Positions 24,363 to 32,698 of a stretch of 64,000 bases of DNA are shown here, one piece after another (positions within the stretch are counted from its first letter, which is position 1; each line of letters starts with the position of its first letter). The notes beneath the pieces were generated by a model. That model ran no database searches, was not told where the DNA came from, and was given only the letters and a program-made list of their open reading frames with translations. The stretch is from Nocardia sp. NBC_01329 (GTDB lineage: Bacteria; Actinomycetota; Actinomycetes; Mycobacteriales; Mycobacteriaceae). A program made the translations under genes and the position numbers. The stretch lies in the NCBI RefSeq assembly GCF_035956715.1, contig NZ_CP108381.1, positions 5,798,001-5,862,000 on the forward strand, read 5' to 3'.

Positions 24363-25813
24363 GCGAGTCAGGACACGGTGTGAGCACCGCTACCTCCGCT
24401 CGCCACGACCTCACCGGTACCGTCGTCGGCCGGCTCGCCGCCCTGGCCGCGAAGACCCGCACCGCCGGACTCTCCGACGAACTCCGCAAGGATGTGGCCC
24501 GGCGCGTCCTGGACGTGCTCGGTAATTCCCTTGCCGCTCAGGGCCAGCCGTCGGCACAGGCCGTTACGGCCGTCGCTCGCGGCTGGGCCGGTGCCGCCGC
24601 GGCCACCGGTATCGGTACCGGCGAGCGTTTCCCCGCCGCCACCGCCGCGCTGGTGAACGGCACCCTCGCGCATTCGATGGATTCCGACGACACGCATCTG
24701 CCGTCAGTCCTGCACCCGTCGGCCTCGGTTGTCCCGGCGGCCCTCGCGGTCGGCGAGGCCACCGGCGCCGACGGCGCCGCGGTTCTCGACGCGGCAGGAA
24801 TGGGTATCGAGATCGCGGTACGTCTCGGGATGGGCGGCTACGACGAAGAACTGGGCAACTCCGAATTCTTCGAACGCGGCCAGCACGCGACTTCCATCTG
24901 TGGCGCTGTCGGTTCGGCCGCTGCCGCGGCGATGCTGTACGGCCTGGACGCCGAGGGTATCGCCGACGCGATGGGTATCGCCGCCAGTTTCGGTGCCGGT
25001 CTGCTGGAAGCCAATCGCACCGGCGGCACTGTCAAACGGGCGCACTGCGGCTGGGCCGCGCATTCGGGCGTGACCGCCGCGGAATTCGCCCGGCACGGCC
25101 TCACGGGACCGCCCACCGTGATCGAGGGCCGCTTCGGATTCCTGCACGCCTTCTGCGGTGACCGGGCCGATACGGCCAAGGTCGTCGACCGGCTGGGCGA
25201 GCACTGGGAACTCCCGGGGATCTTCTTCAAACCCTATCCGTGCAACCACTTCACCCACGCCGGGATCGATGCCGCCCGCGCACTGCGCGGCGGTGGGCTC
25301 GATCCGGACCGGATCGCGGAAATCGAATTGGGCGTGCCGAAGCCGGTGCTGCGCACAATCGCCGAACCGCCTGCGGCGAAGGCCGCGCCGGAATCCGGTT
25401 ACCACGCGGCCTTCTCGGGGCCGTACACGGTGGCGCGGGCACTGCTCGGCGGTTCCGGACTGGGCGTGGGACATGCCGACTTCACCGACGAAGCCGCCCG
25501 GGATCCGCGTACCCTCGAGTTGGCCGCACTCGTGGTCAGCCGGAGCGACGACCGGTGCGACGAGATCTACCCGCATCAGTTCCCGGCCGTGCTACGAGTA
25601 CGGACCACCGACGGACAGTGGCACGAAGCGCGGATCGACCACAATCGCGGTGGCCCCGCCGACCCGCTCTCCGATGACGAACTCACCCTGAAATTCGATT
25701 TGAACGTGGCGGGTCGATTGTCGGCGGTGCAGGCGGGCACCGTTGCCGAGCGAGCGCTCGGACTGCCCTCGGCCGGATCGCTGGATCACCTGATGTCGCT
25801 CGTCCGGGACTGA
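24359..25813 (+). CDS. MmgE/PrpD-family protein
   Basis: 484 residues of the MmgE/PrpD fold. Landmarks are the N-terminal helical bundle (RRVLDVLGNSLAAQG), the conserved GTLAHSMDSDDTHLPSVLHP segment with active-site Asp/His candidates, and the KRAHCGWAAHSG and KPYPCNHFTHAGID segments. Known members are 2-methylcitrate dehydratase, cis-aconitate decarboxylase and iminodisuccinate epimerase. The protein therefore probably dehydrates, decarboxylates or isomerises a tricarboxylate-like intermediate. It is last in the plus-strand operon and followed by a very long hairpin. The exact reaction is unknown. Confidence 0.88.
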   Translation: MSESGHGVSTATSARHDLTGTVVGRLAALAAKTRTAGLSDELRKDVARRVLDVLGNSLAAQGQPSAQAVTAVARGWAGAAAATGIGTGERFPAATAALVNGTLAHSMDSDDTHLPSVLHPSASVVPAALAVGEATGADGAAVLDAAGMGIEIAVRLGMGGYDEELGNSEFFERGQHATSICGAVGSAAAAAMLYGLDAEGIADAMGIAASFGAGLLEANRTGGTVKRAHCGWAAHSGVTAAEFARHGLTGPPTVIEGRFGFLHAFCGDRADTAKVVDRLGEHWELPGIFFKPYPCNHFTHAGIDAARALRGGGLDPDRIAEIELGVPKPVLRTIAEPPAAKAAPESGYHAAFSGPYTVARALLGGSGLGVGHADFTDEAARDPRTLELAALVVSRSDDRCDEIYPHQFPAVLRVRTTDGQWHEARIDHNRGGPADPLSDDELTLKFDLNVAGRLSAVQAGTVAERALGLPSAGSLDHLMSLVRD

Positions 25814-25874
25814 CCCTCGTCCCGGCTACCTCGTCCGGTCCGGTAGCGGTCGCGAACCGCCGCGCCCCGGACTC

Positions 25875-25933
25875 GGCCGGCAACAGCGGAGCAGCCCCGC
25901 GGGACCCGCGGGGCTGCTCCGCTGTTGCCGGCC
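25875..25933. terminator. Perfect 29-bp-arm hairpin between convergent genes
   Basis: Positions 25875-25903 and 25905-25933 are exact reverse complements around a single base. The arms begin GGCCGGCAACAGCGGAGCAG. It lies between the MmgE/PrpD gene (+) and a secreted-protein gene (-), so it is probably a bidirectional terminator, unusually long and perfect for the role. Confidence 0.8.
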
Positions 25934-25977
25934 CGATCCCGACCGCTGGGCGCCCTCGACCACCGCCCAGTGGCTTT

Positions 25978-26703
25978 CTACCGGCGTTCTTCCATCTCGT
26001 AGGGCGAGGTCACCGACCCACTCGAATCGGATCCCTGACTCGACTGCTGACTTTCGCCGACGGATCCGGACTGCGACTGCCGACTACCGTCGGTTCCGGA
26101 CTGCTGGCCACCGCCGCTTCCGGACTGCGACTGCCGGCTGTCCACGGATCCGGATTGTGATTGCGCACTGCCGACGCCGCCGGAATCGGACTGTCGGCTG
26201 TCGCCGGAATCGGACTGTCGGCTGTCGCCGATACCCGGGAAGGTGCTGCTGTCCTGGCCACCGGTTTGTGACTGCTGGTCGCTACCGACGTTGCCGGATT
26301 GCCCGCTGTCGCCGAAGCCGCTGGAATCGGACTGGGCACCGCCGGTTCGTGACTGCCCGCTGGCGCCGACACCCCATCCCGGGAAGGTGCTGCCGTCCTG
26401 GCCACCGGTTTGTGACTGCTGGTCGTGACCGAGGCCGCCGGACTGCCGGTCCTCGTCCACCCCGGAGCGATCGGACTGTCGGCTGTCACCGGTCGACGAC
26501 GAGTAGCCGGGAATCGAGGCCGGTGCCCCGCTCTTTTCGTCGCCGTTGGGGACCGGGCGGGTGTGGTCACCGATTCCCGATCGGTAGTTCGAGTGGGCGT
26601 CGGGCTCGGAGTCGGGTGCCGCGAGTGCGCTCGCCGCGGCGGGCCCGGTTACTGCCGCCGCCGCCAGCGCGGCGACCATTACGGCACGAATGCTGTTTGC
26701 CAC
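25978..26703 (-). CDS. Secreted Ser/Gln/Gly/Asp-rich low-complexity protein
   Basis: 241 residues. A Sec-type signal peptide (MANSIRAVMVAALAAAAVTG, cleaved near ALAAP at about 30) is followed by a disordered region. This is built from irregular repeats of DSRQSDSG, GQSGTDG and QQSQTGGQD..STFPG, with no Cys and no recognised domain. The GTG at 26703 is nine bases after GGGAGG; an earlier TTG would overlap that site. The composition suggests an extracellular, highly soluble polypeptide, or a repetitive region prone to length change. No function can be assigned. Confidence 0.7.
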   Translation of the reverse strand: MANSIRAVMVAALAAAAVTGPAAASALAAPDSEPDAHSNYRSGIGDHTRPVPNGDEKSGAPASIPGYSSSTGDSRQSDRSGVDEDRQSGGLGHDQQSQTGGQDGSTFPGWGVGASGQSRTGGAQSDSSGFGDSGQSGNVGSDQQSQTGGQDSSTFPGIGDSRQSDSGDSRQSDSGGVGSAQSQSGSVDSRQSQSGSGGGQQSGTDGSRQSQSGSVGESQQSSQGSDSSGSVTSPYEMEERR

Positions 26704-26871
26704 TCTGTCCAACCTCCCGTGATCGTTCGGTTTGAAGCGGTACAGCGAAACGGTAGAAAACCCCCTGCCGAATACCCGGTGTCCGGCGAGGTCGGCGTTT
26801 CAGGCGAGTGATACTCCGCTGACCTGCCGAGATCACGAAAACGGCGGATGTCCGCCTCCGGACAGCACGAA

Positions 26872-26908
26872 GGACCGCGTCCCTCCGGTCAGCCGAGGAA
26901 CGCGGTCC
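26872..26908 (-). terminator. Stem-loop after the alpha/beta hydrolase gene
   Basis: GGACCGCGT (26872-26880) and ACGCGGTCC (26900-26908) form a perfect 9-bp stem. Flanking and inner bases extend the pairing (CACGAA / GTG; CCTC / GAGG). It lies just past the minus-strand stop at 26923. Confidence 0.55.
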
Positions 26909-26922
26909 GTGCCCCGTGGCCG

Positions 26923-27750
26923 TCAGTGGTCGAGGAATTCCAGCAGATCGGCGTTGAACTTCTCCTTGTCGCCGGGAACCAGCGCGATTCCGTGCGAACC
27001 GCCCTCGTACACCTTCAGCGTCGAATCCTGCACGATCTCTGCGGTTTTGCGGCCGGTGGCCTCGAACGGGACCACCTGGTCGTCGTCACCGTGCACGACC
27101 AGGGTGGGAAAATCGAACTTCCGCAGGTCCTCGGTGAAATCGGTACAGGCGAACGCGTCGACGCATTTCACACCGGCCTGGATACTTTCCCGCATAGCCA
27201 TCATCCAGAATGCGTCGCGATTACCCTGGGTGGCCTTGTTGCCGGGGCGGTTCGCGCCGAAGAATCCTTCGGAAGTGTCCTTCCAGAACTGCGAACGTTC
27301 ATTCAGGATTCCGGATTTGATCTCTTCGAAAACCTTGTCCGGCACGCCTTCCGGGTTGCTCTCGTTCTTGGCCATCAACGGCGGGATCGCCGAGAGCAGT
27401 ACCGCGGAATGTACTCGTTCGGTGCCGTGCCGGCCGATATACCGGGCGAGCTCGCCGCCGCCCATACTGTGCGCGACCAGCGTCGCGTCGTGGATCTCGA
27501 GACCGGTCAGCAGATCGTTCAGGTCATCGGCGAAGGTATCGAAATCGTAACCGTTCCACGGTTGATCCGAGCGGCCGTGGCCGCGCCGGTCGTGAGCGAT
27601 ACCGCGGTAGCCGTGGTCGGCCACGCATTTCATCTGGTCATCCCAGGCATCGGCGTTCAGCGGCCAGCCGTGGATGAAGACGACCGGTCGTCCGTTGCCC
27701 CAGTCCTTGTAATAGATGTTCACTTCGTCGCGAGTTGTGCACACAGGCAT
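26923..27750 (-). CDS. Alpha/beta hydrolase, non-heme chloroperoxidase/arylesterase type
   Basis: 275 residues. Triad: Ser95 in AHSMGGGE, Asp224 in HGDDDQVVP and His253 in GGSHGI. HGWPLNADAWDDQM and DRRGHGRS are typical of cofactor-free haloperoxidases/arylesterases. Most such proteins are esterases with promiscuous perhydrolase activity, so chlorination is not implied. No signal peptide. The start ATG (27750) is preceded by AAGGAGGCTCCC. It stands alone, divergent from the F420 oxidoreductase gene. Confidence 0.88.
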   Translation of the reverse strand: MPVCTTRDEVNIYYKDWGNGRPVVFIHGWPLNADAWDDQMKCVADHGYRGIAHDRRGHGRSDQPWNGYDFDTFADDLNDLLTGLEIHDATLVAHSMGGGELARYIGRHGTERVHSAVLLSAIPPLMAKNESNPEGVPDKVFEEIKSGILNERSQFWKDTSEGFFGANRPGNKATQGNRDAFWMMAMRESIQAGVKCVDAFACTDFTEDLRKFDFPTLVVHGDDDQVVPFEATGRKTAEIVQDSTLKVYEGGSHGIALVPGDKEKFNADLLEFLDH

Positions 27751-28007
27751 GGGCGGGAGCCTCCTTCTGTGCGTGATCGCCGACCGGCAGCGGGTCGTGG
27801 CAACGAGACGCTGTCGAAATGCTACCCACGTAGGAATTCCGAAATAGGGGTGTATTCATCTGTTACGCAATCCATGCCCGACCGGAATTCGGGAAGATAT
27901 CGACGCCGGCGATGGTCGGTGGACATGCCGCCGGTACCGGGCCGGGCGCCCCGAACCCCGGTAGCCTCGGGTTCGGGAGATCACCCGACGACGAGGAGTC
28001 AAACAAG

Positions 28008-28802
28008 ATGAGCCGACCGGTCCGGATCGGAGTTCAACTCCAGCCCCAGCACGCGCCCGACTACGGACTCATCCGCGATGCCGTGTTGCGGGCCGAGGAC
28101 GCGGGTGTGGACATCGTGTTCAACTGGGATCATTTCTATCCGCTGTACGGCGATCCCGATGGCGTGCATTTCGAATGCTGGACCATGCTCGGCGCGTTCG
28201 CCGAGCAGACCGAACGGGTGGAGATCGGTGCGCTGGTCACCGGCGGCGGTTATCGCAACCCGGACCTGCTGGCCGATATGGCCCGCACCGTCGACCGGAT
28301 CAGTGGCGGCCGGCTCATCCTGGGTATCGGGTCGGGCTGGTTCGAACGCGACTACGACGAGTACGGGTACGACTTCGGTACGGCGGGCAGCCGCCTGAAC
28401 CTCCTCAAGGAGTACCTGCCGCGGATCTCCGGTCGGTTGGCGAAGCTCAACCCGCAGCCGGTGCGGGAGATCCCGATCCTCATCGGCGGCGGCGGGGAGA
28501 AGAAGACGCTGCGGCTGGTGGCCGAATACGCCGATATCTGGCACAGCTTCGGTGAACTGGATGTTTTCACCCACAAGGGCGAGGTGCTCGACGAGCACTG
28601 CACGCGAGTGGGCACCGAAACGGCCGATATCGAGCGATCGGTCGCCTGGCCCGGCACGGAGAAGGCGCCGGACTACCTGAAGGCCGGTGCCACGCTGTTC
28701 ACTGTCGGCATCACCGGCCCGGATTACGATCTGACCCAGGTCCGCGAGGCCATCGCCTGGCGCGACGAGATCAATCCGGAGCCGGTCAGCGGTATCGCCT
28801 GA
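28008..28802 (+). CDS. LLM-class F420-dependent oxidoreductase
   Basis: 264-residue luciferase-like monooxygenase-fold protein (TIM barrel). DIVFNWDHFYPLYGD, the non-prolyl-cis region near VTGGGYRNPDLLADMARTVD, and GRLILGIGSGWFERDYDEYGY are standard for mycobacterial and nocardial F420-dependent enzymes. It would use F420H2 or F420 to reduce or oxidise an unidentified substrate in the cytoplasm. The ATG at 28008 follows GAGGAG; the frame is open upstream without a good start. A textbook terminator follows. Confidence 0.88.
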   Translation: MSRPVRIGVQLQPQHAPDYGLIRDAVLRAEDAGVDIVFNWDHFYPLYGDPDGVHFECWTMLGAFAEQTERVEIGALVTGGGYRNPDLLADMARTVDRISGGRLILGIGSGWFERDYDEYGYDFGTAGSRLNLLKEYLPRISGRLAKLNPQPVREIPILIGGGGEKKTLRLVAEYADIWHSFGELDVFTHKGEVLDEHCTRVGTETADIERSVAWPGTEKAPDYLKAGATLFTVGITGPDYDLTQVREAIAWRDEINPEPVSGIA

Positions 28803-28817
28803 CGACCGACGTGGAAG

Positions 28818-28856
28818 GGGCCCGTTCCGGCGTATACGCCGGAACGGGCCCTTTTT
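28818..28856 (+). terminator. Intrinsic terminator of the F420 oxidoreductase gene
   Basis: GGGCCCGTTCCGGCGTA (28818-28834) pairs perfectly with TACGCCGGAACGGGCCC (28835-28851), followed by five Ts. It also faces the convergent gene. Confidence 0.92.
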
Positions 28857-28905
28857 GTCCCTACGATCATCGGATCGCGTCACCGACCTGTGGCCGCGGG
28901 CACCG

Positions 28906-29553
28906 TCAGTTCGTCGACTGCGCCTGCTGGCGCGGCGCCCACTGTGTGGTGCCGGGGGCGGCGGCCAAAGTGTTGAGCAGGTCGACGCCGGCGATGATCA
29001 GCGTGGGCCCGCCCACGACGATGGACCCGATGATGCCACCGATGGCGGCACCGGCGATCACGCTGGCGATCACCCCGGGTCCGGAGACGATTCCGGTCAG
29101 CCCGATCAGCGCGCCCAGTGCGGTACCGATGAAACCGCCGATGGCGGTGGCGAGGCCGAACTGGGAAGCGAAGTTGTTCTGGGCCGTGTAGTTCTCGTAC
29201 GGCGACGCCACCGGTTGTGCCGCGGGCCGCGCCGCCGCCACATCCTTGACCGCCGTCAACTCCAGCACCCGGCCTTCGTCGCGCACGGCGTGCGGAAGCG
29301 GGTATTCGGTCGCGCCCTCGCGAACCGCCAGCGGTAGCGAGACGACAGTGGTGCCGGAGGTGTCCAGGATCTGGACGGTTTCGCCGTCGATCTCGAAAGT
29401 ACCGTTGGTGAGAGTGGTGACCACCCTGTTGCCGATGAGCTCGGCCCGGTAGCCGATCTCGGGGGTCGCGGGTTCCGCGTGCACGACTGCCGCGCCCACG
29501 GTGGTGGTTGCGAGCAGCGGCACTACGGCCGCAACGATCTTGCGGATCATCAT
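28906..29553 (-). CDS. Secreted/surface protein with glycine-zipper hydrophobic region
   Basis: 215 residues. Signal peptide MMIRKIVAAVVPLLATTTVG with cleavage near VHAEP; then a small beta-rich segment (residues 30-100). A long Gly-zipper-like hydrophobic stretch follows (about 125-190; AIGGFIGTALGALIGLTGIV and VIASVIAGAAIGGIIGSIVV). A polar C-terminus closes the protein. This is a common type of uncharacterised nocardial secreted protein. The start follows GAGGACCTC; an ATG 24 bases upstream is possible. Function unknown; membrane association through the zipper is likely. Confidence 0.72.
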   Translation of the reverse strand: MMIRKIVAAVVPLLATTTVGAAVVHAEPATPEIGYRAELIGNRVVTTLTNGTFEIDGETVQILDTSGTTVVSLPLAVREGATEYPLPHAVRDEGRVLELTAVKDVAAARPAAQPVASPYENYTAQNNFASQFGLATAIGGFIGTALGALIGLTGIVSGPGVIASVIAGAAIGGIIGSIVVGGPTLIIAGVDLLNTLAAAPGTTQWAPRQQAQSTN

Positions 29554-29932
29554 GAGGTCCTCGTGTCCGATCTTCATCACGGTATTGCCAGTGGAATACC
29601 AGCCAGAACTGACGCGCAGCGGTAACCGCCGGGCCATGAAGACTGTCGCCCGGCGGTTTCGAACTACACCGACGTTACGCGGTTGGTACTCGGAAGACAC
29701 TGAAACGTGCCAGAAAATTCCCGAAACGCGTTTGATGGTCGGATGATTCGGGTAGATGGTCAGGTTGCCATGGTTGGGAGGTAGCGGGTTCACGCCTCGC
29801 GAACCGCCGTACTATCCACGCCGGCGCATCTGTGGCTACCTGCATTGATGCGCATTTGATAATGTATCCGTGTGCGTAATTCCAGGTGATCGTTTCGAGA
29901 AAAACGACCGCTCGAGGAAAGAGAGAACACCG
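29554..29932. other. Divergent intergenic region
   Basis: 379 bases between the Gly-zipper gene and the His-rich gene. GATAAT at 29858-29863 is a good -10 candidate for the His-rich gene and forms part of a small dyad (GATA-ATG-TATC, 29858-29868), next to the palindrome ATGCGCAT. I see no coding frame of quality elsewhere in it. Confidence 0.45.
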
Positions 29933-30229
29933 ATGACAACGGCACACGATCAGCACACCGACCATACCCATGTACACGGCCCGGACTGCGGGCATGTCGC
30001 GGTTCCGCACGGCGATCACGTCGACTATGTCCACGACGGACATCTGCACCGCGCCCACGAGGGGCACTTCGACGAATGCGAAACTCCCGGCCACGCCGAG
30101 CACGCAGCACATGAGCACATGCACGGAGAGGGCTGTGGTCACGTCGCGGTGCCGCACGGGGACCACGTCGACTACATCCACGACGGGCACCGACACGCAG
30201 CTCACGACGGCCACTACGACGAGCACTGA
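29933..30229 (+). CDS. Small His/Asp-rich putative metal-binding protein
   Basis: 98 residues, made of two near-identical modules of the form CGHVAVPHGDHVDYxHDGHx (residues about 20-40 and 67-87), each followed by H.AH.GH.DE. About a quarter of residues are His and three Cys are present. There is no signal peptide or membrane segment. Such proteins are often mis-annotated as zinc transporter permeases; a cytoplasmic Zn/Ni/Cu buffer or chaperone is more plausible. The ATG follows GAGGAAAGAGAGA. Expression may be metal-controlled through the AT-rich dyad at 29858-29868, but no regulator gene is adjacent. Confidence 0.82.
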   Translation: MTTAHDQHTDHTHVHGPDCGHVAVPHGDHVDYVHDGHLHRAHEGHFDECETPGHAEHAAHEHMHGEGCGHVAVPHGDHVDYIHDGHRHAAHDGHYDEH

Positions 30230-30410
30230 CCACACCGGACACGGTGCCGCGGGTCGGCTTTCACGGCGGCGGATGCGCACTCGCGTCCGCCGCCGTACGA
30301 ACCTCGGAGTCCCCCTGCTCCCATGGGCCGATGGTATCGGCGCGCAATCCGGTCGGCATCGCTATCGGCTTCGGCGGATCACCGGCGGTGAGGCTGCCGG
30401 GAGGAGGCGG

Positions 30411-31109
30411 TCACCAGGGGCGCAACACGATCTCGGTGGGCTGCGCGTCGCGCGGGGTGTCGATCGCGGTCCGGACGGCGCGGGCGACAGTTTCCGGACG
30501 CAAGAACTGGTTCGGCTCATAGCGGCGACCCTCGCCGGCCACGATCGCCCGTTGCATATCGGTATCGATTCGGCCCGGATGGATCGATGTCACCCGCAAC
30601 GACGGTTCCTCGAGCCGCAGCGCGTCACCGAACGCTCGCAGGCCGAATTTGCTGGCCGCATACGACGACCAGCCGGCATTGGCGCGCAGCCCCGCGCCCG
30701 AATTCACCAGCACCACATGACCGTTGGCTGCCCGCAGGGCCGGTAGCAGCAGACGGGTGAGCTCCGCGACAGCGATCAGGTTGGCCTCGAGCGTATCGCG
30801 CCACTGCCGCACCGAGGATTCGGCGATCGTGCCCAGATCGGCGATCCCGGCATTGTGCACCAGTACGTCCAGCCGGTCGATCGATCGCACCGCGGCCGCG
30901 ACAGCCGCGTAATCGGTGAGATCCACCGGCACGCCGACGGCCCCGGGGAGCTCGGCGAGGATCGGCTCCAACCCGGCGGCGGTACGCGCACCCAGCAGCA
31001 GTCGGTGGTCGGCCGCCAGCTCCCGTGCGATCGCGGCGCCCAGACCACGACCGGCGCCGGTCACCAGCGCTACCGGTTGTTCCCGGGGTGCGTCGGCTTC
31101 GTCCTGCAT
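30411..31109 (-). CDS. Short-chain dehydrogenase/reductase
   Basis: 232-residue classical SDR. Nucleotide motif TGAGRGLG near residue 17, NAG in LVHNAGIADLG, catalytic Ser in VLVNSGAGL and YAASK (Tyr/Lys). Cofactor preference is probably NADP, given ARTAAGL after the second strand. The ATG at 31109 has GAGGAG nine bases upstream; the frame continues further upstream into non-homologous sequence. The gene is divergent from the glycoside hydrolase, with a small dyad between them. Substrate unknown. Confidence 0.88.
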   Translation of the reverse strand: MQDEADAPREQPVALVTGAGRGLGAAIARELAADHRLLLGARTAAGLEPILAELPGAVGVPVDLTDYAAVAAAVRSIDRLDVLVHNAGIADLGTIAESSVRQWRDTLEANLIAVAELTRLLLPALRAANGHVVLVNSGAGLRANAGWSSYAASKFGLRAFGDALRLEEPSLRVTSIHPGRIDTDMQRAIVAGEGRRYEPNQFLRPETVARAVRTAIDTPRDAQPTEIVLRPW

Positions 31110-31210
31110 ATCGCCCACTCCTCGTTTCGTCGCGCTGCCGAGGTTCGGCCCCTGCCCGGGCGGTCCGTGAACGGCCTGCCGGGTAGTGCGTACCACACCG
31201 CACCGCGCCC

Positions 31211-31229
31211 ACCCTCGCGATGCGAGGGT
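31211..31229. promoter_or_regulatory. 8-bp-arm dyad between SDR and glycoside hydrolase genes
   Basis: ACCCTCGC-GAT-GCGAGGGT is a perfect dyad in the divergent promoter region, roughly 100 bp from either start. It could be an operator or an RNA hairpin. Confidence 0.35.
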
Positions 31230-31353
31230 TCGGCAAGTTCGTGTAGCGCGCGCGAAATACGGCGCACACCGGAACGAAACCGCGACTGGGTAGATATTGC
31301 GTTCACACGCACCGATACCGCGTGTCCCCGGCACCGACCAGCAAGATGTAGAG

Positions 31354-32691
31354 ATGGCGCACCCAGGTTTCACTCCCACGCAGCTCGCCGCCCGCGCGGC
31401 CTATCTGCTGCGCGGCAACGATTTGGGAACCATGACCAGCGCCGCGCCGCGCTTGTACCCACATATGTGGAGCTGGGACGCGGCGTTCGTGGCGGTGGGG
31501 CTGGCGCCGCTGAGTGTGGAACGCGCGGTGATCGAACTCGACACCCTGCTCTCGGCGCAGTGGAAGAACGGCATGATCCCCCATATCGTCTTCGCCAACG
31601 GCGTGGACGGATACTTCCCCGGCCCGTCCCGCTGGGAATGCCGGTTGCTGGCCGCCAACGCACCGGACGGTCCGGACACCTCCGGCATCACCCAGCCGCC
31701 GGTCCACGCCATCGCCGTACAACGCATCCTGGACCATTCACGCCGCCACGGCCGCAGTACCCGCGCCGTCGCCGAGGAATTCCTCAACCGGCGCTGGGCC
31801 GACCTGGTGCGCTGGCATCGCTGGCTGGCCCACGCCCGCGATCCGCTGGGCAGCGGCCGCATCACGCTCTACCACGGCTGGGAATCCGGGATGGACAACT
31901 CCCCGCGTTGGGACCGCGCCTACGCGAACGTGGTGCCGGGCGATCTCCCGCCCTACCGGCGCGAGGACCTCCTCGTCGTCGCCGACACCACCCAGCGGCC
32001 GACCGACCGCGAATACGACCGGTATCTGTGGCTCCTGGAGCAGATGCGCCGCGCCCGCTACGACGACGACGCGCTCAGCTCAGCGATGGACTTCGCGGTC
32101 GAAGACGTATTCGTGACCGCGATCTTCGCGCTCGCCTGCGAGGTGCTCGGACAGATCGGCGAGGAGTATCACCAGGCCAGATCCGACACCCGGGAACTCT
32201 TCGGCTGGGCCGACCGGTTCCGTGCCGGGGTGATCGCCACCGCCGACCCGCGCACCGGCGCAGCCCGCGACTACGACACCCGCCGACAACGCTGGATCAC
32301 CACCGAAACCCTGGCCATGTTCGCCCCCCTGATCAGCGGTGGCCTGCCCCGAGCCACCGAACGCAACCTGTTGCGCCTGTTCGAGGGCCCGCGGTTCTGC
32401 GGCCACCCGGATCTGCGCTACGCGCTACCGCCCTCCACCTCGCCGGTATCGAAGGATTTCCGGTCGCGCGAATACTGGCGGGGCCCGGTATGGCCGGTGA
32501 TGAGCTGGCTGTTCTCCTGGGTATTCGCCCACCGCGGCTGGGCGGAACGCTCGTACATGCTGCGCGCCGAGGCGCTCCGGCAGGCCAGCGACGGCAGCTT
32601 CGCCGAATACTATGAACCCTTCACCGGCGAACCGCTGGGCAGTATGCAGCAGTCGTGGACGGCCGCATCGGTACTGGACTGGCTGGGCTGA
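31354..32691 (+). CDS. GH63-type glucosylglycerate hydrolase (GgH/MgH family)
   Basis: 445-residue (alpha/alpha)6-barrel glycosidase. YPHMWSWDAAFVAVGLAPLS near residue 35 and WESGMDNSPRWD near residue 180 carry the catalytic Asp region. SREYWRGPVWPVMSWL and a terminal FAEYYEPFTGEPLGSMQQSW supply the other acidic active-site region. These match mycobacterial and Thermus mannosyl/glucosylglycerate hydrolases rather than trehalase. Glucosylglycerate is a compatible solute and a precursor of methylglucose lipopolysaccharide; the enzyme releases glucose and glycerate. The start is uncertain: the ATG at 31354 has a weak RBS and an upstream start at 31297 is in frame. Confidence 0.82.
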   Translation: MAHPGFTPTQLAARAAYLLRGNDLGTMTSAAPRLYPHMWSWDAAFVAVGLAPLSVERAVIELDTLLSAQWKNGMIPHIVFANGVDGYFPGPSRWECRLLAANAPDGPDTSGITQPPVHAIAVQRILDHSRRHGRSTRAVAEEFLNRRWADLVRWHRWLAHARDPLGSGRITLYHGWESGMDNSPRWDRAYANVVPGDLPPYRREDLLVVADTTQRPTDREYDRYLWLLEQMRRARYDDDALSSAMDFAVEDVFVTAIFALACEVLGQIGEEYHQARSDTRELFGWADRFRAGVIATADPRTGAARDYDTRRQRWITTETLAMFAPLISGGLPRATERNLLRLFEGPRFCGHPDLRYALPPSTSPVSKDFRSREYWRGPVWPVMSWLFSWVFAHRGWAERSYMLRAEALRQASDGSFAEYYEPFTGEPLGSMQQSWTAASVLDWLG

Positions 32692-32698
32692 CCGGCGA

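Noticed and set aside
26923..27750. True haloperoxidase function for the alpha/beta hydrolase
   Set aside because: The family name is historical; sequence supports an esterase/perhydrolase triad but not halogenation.
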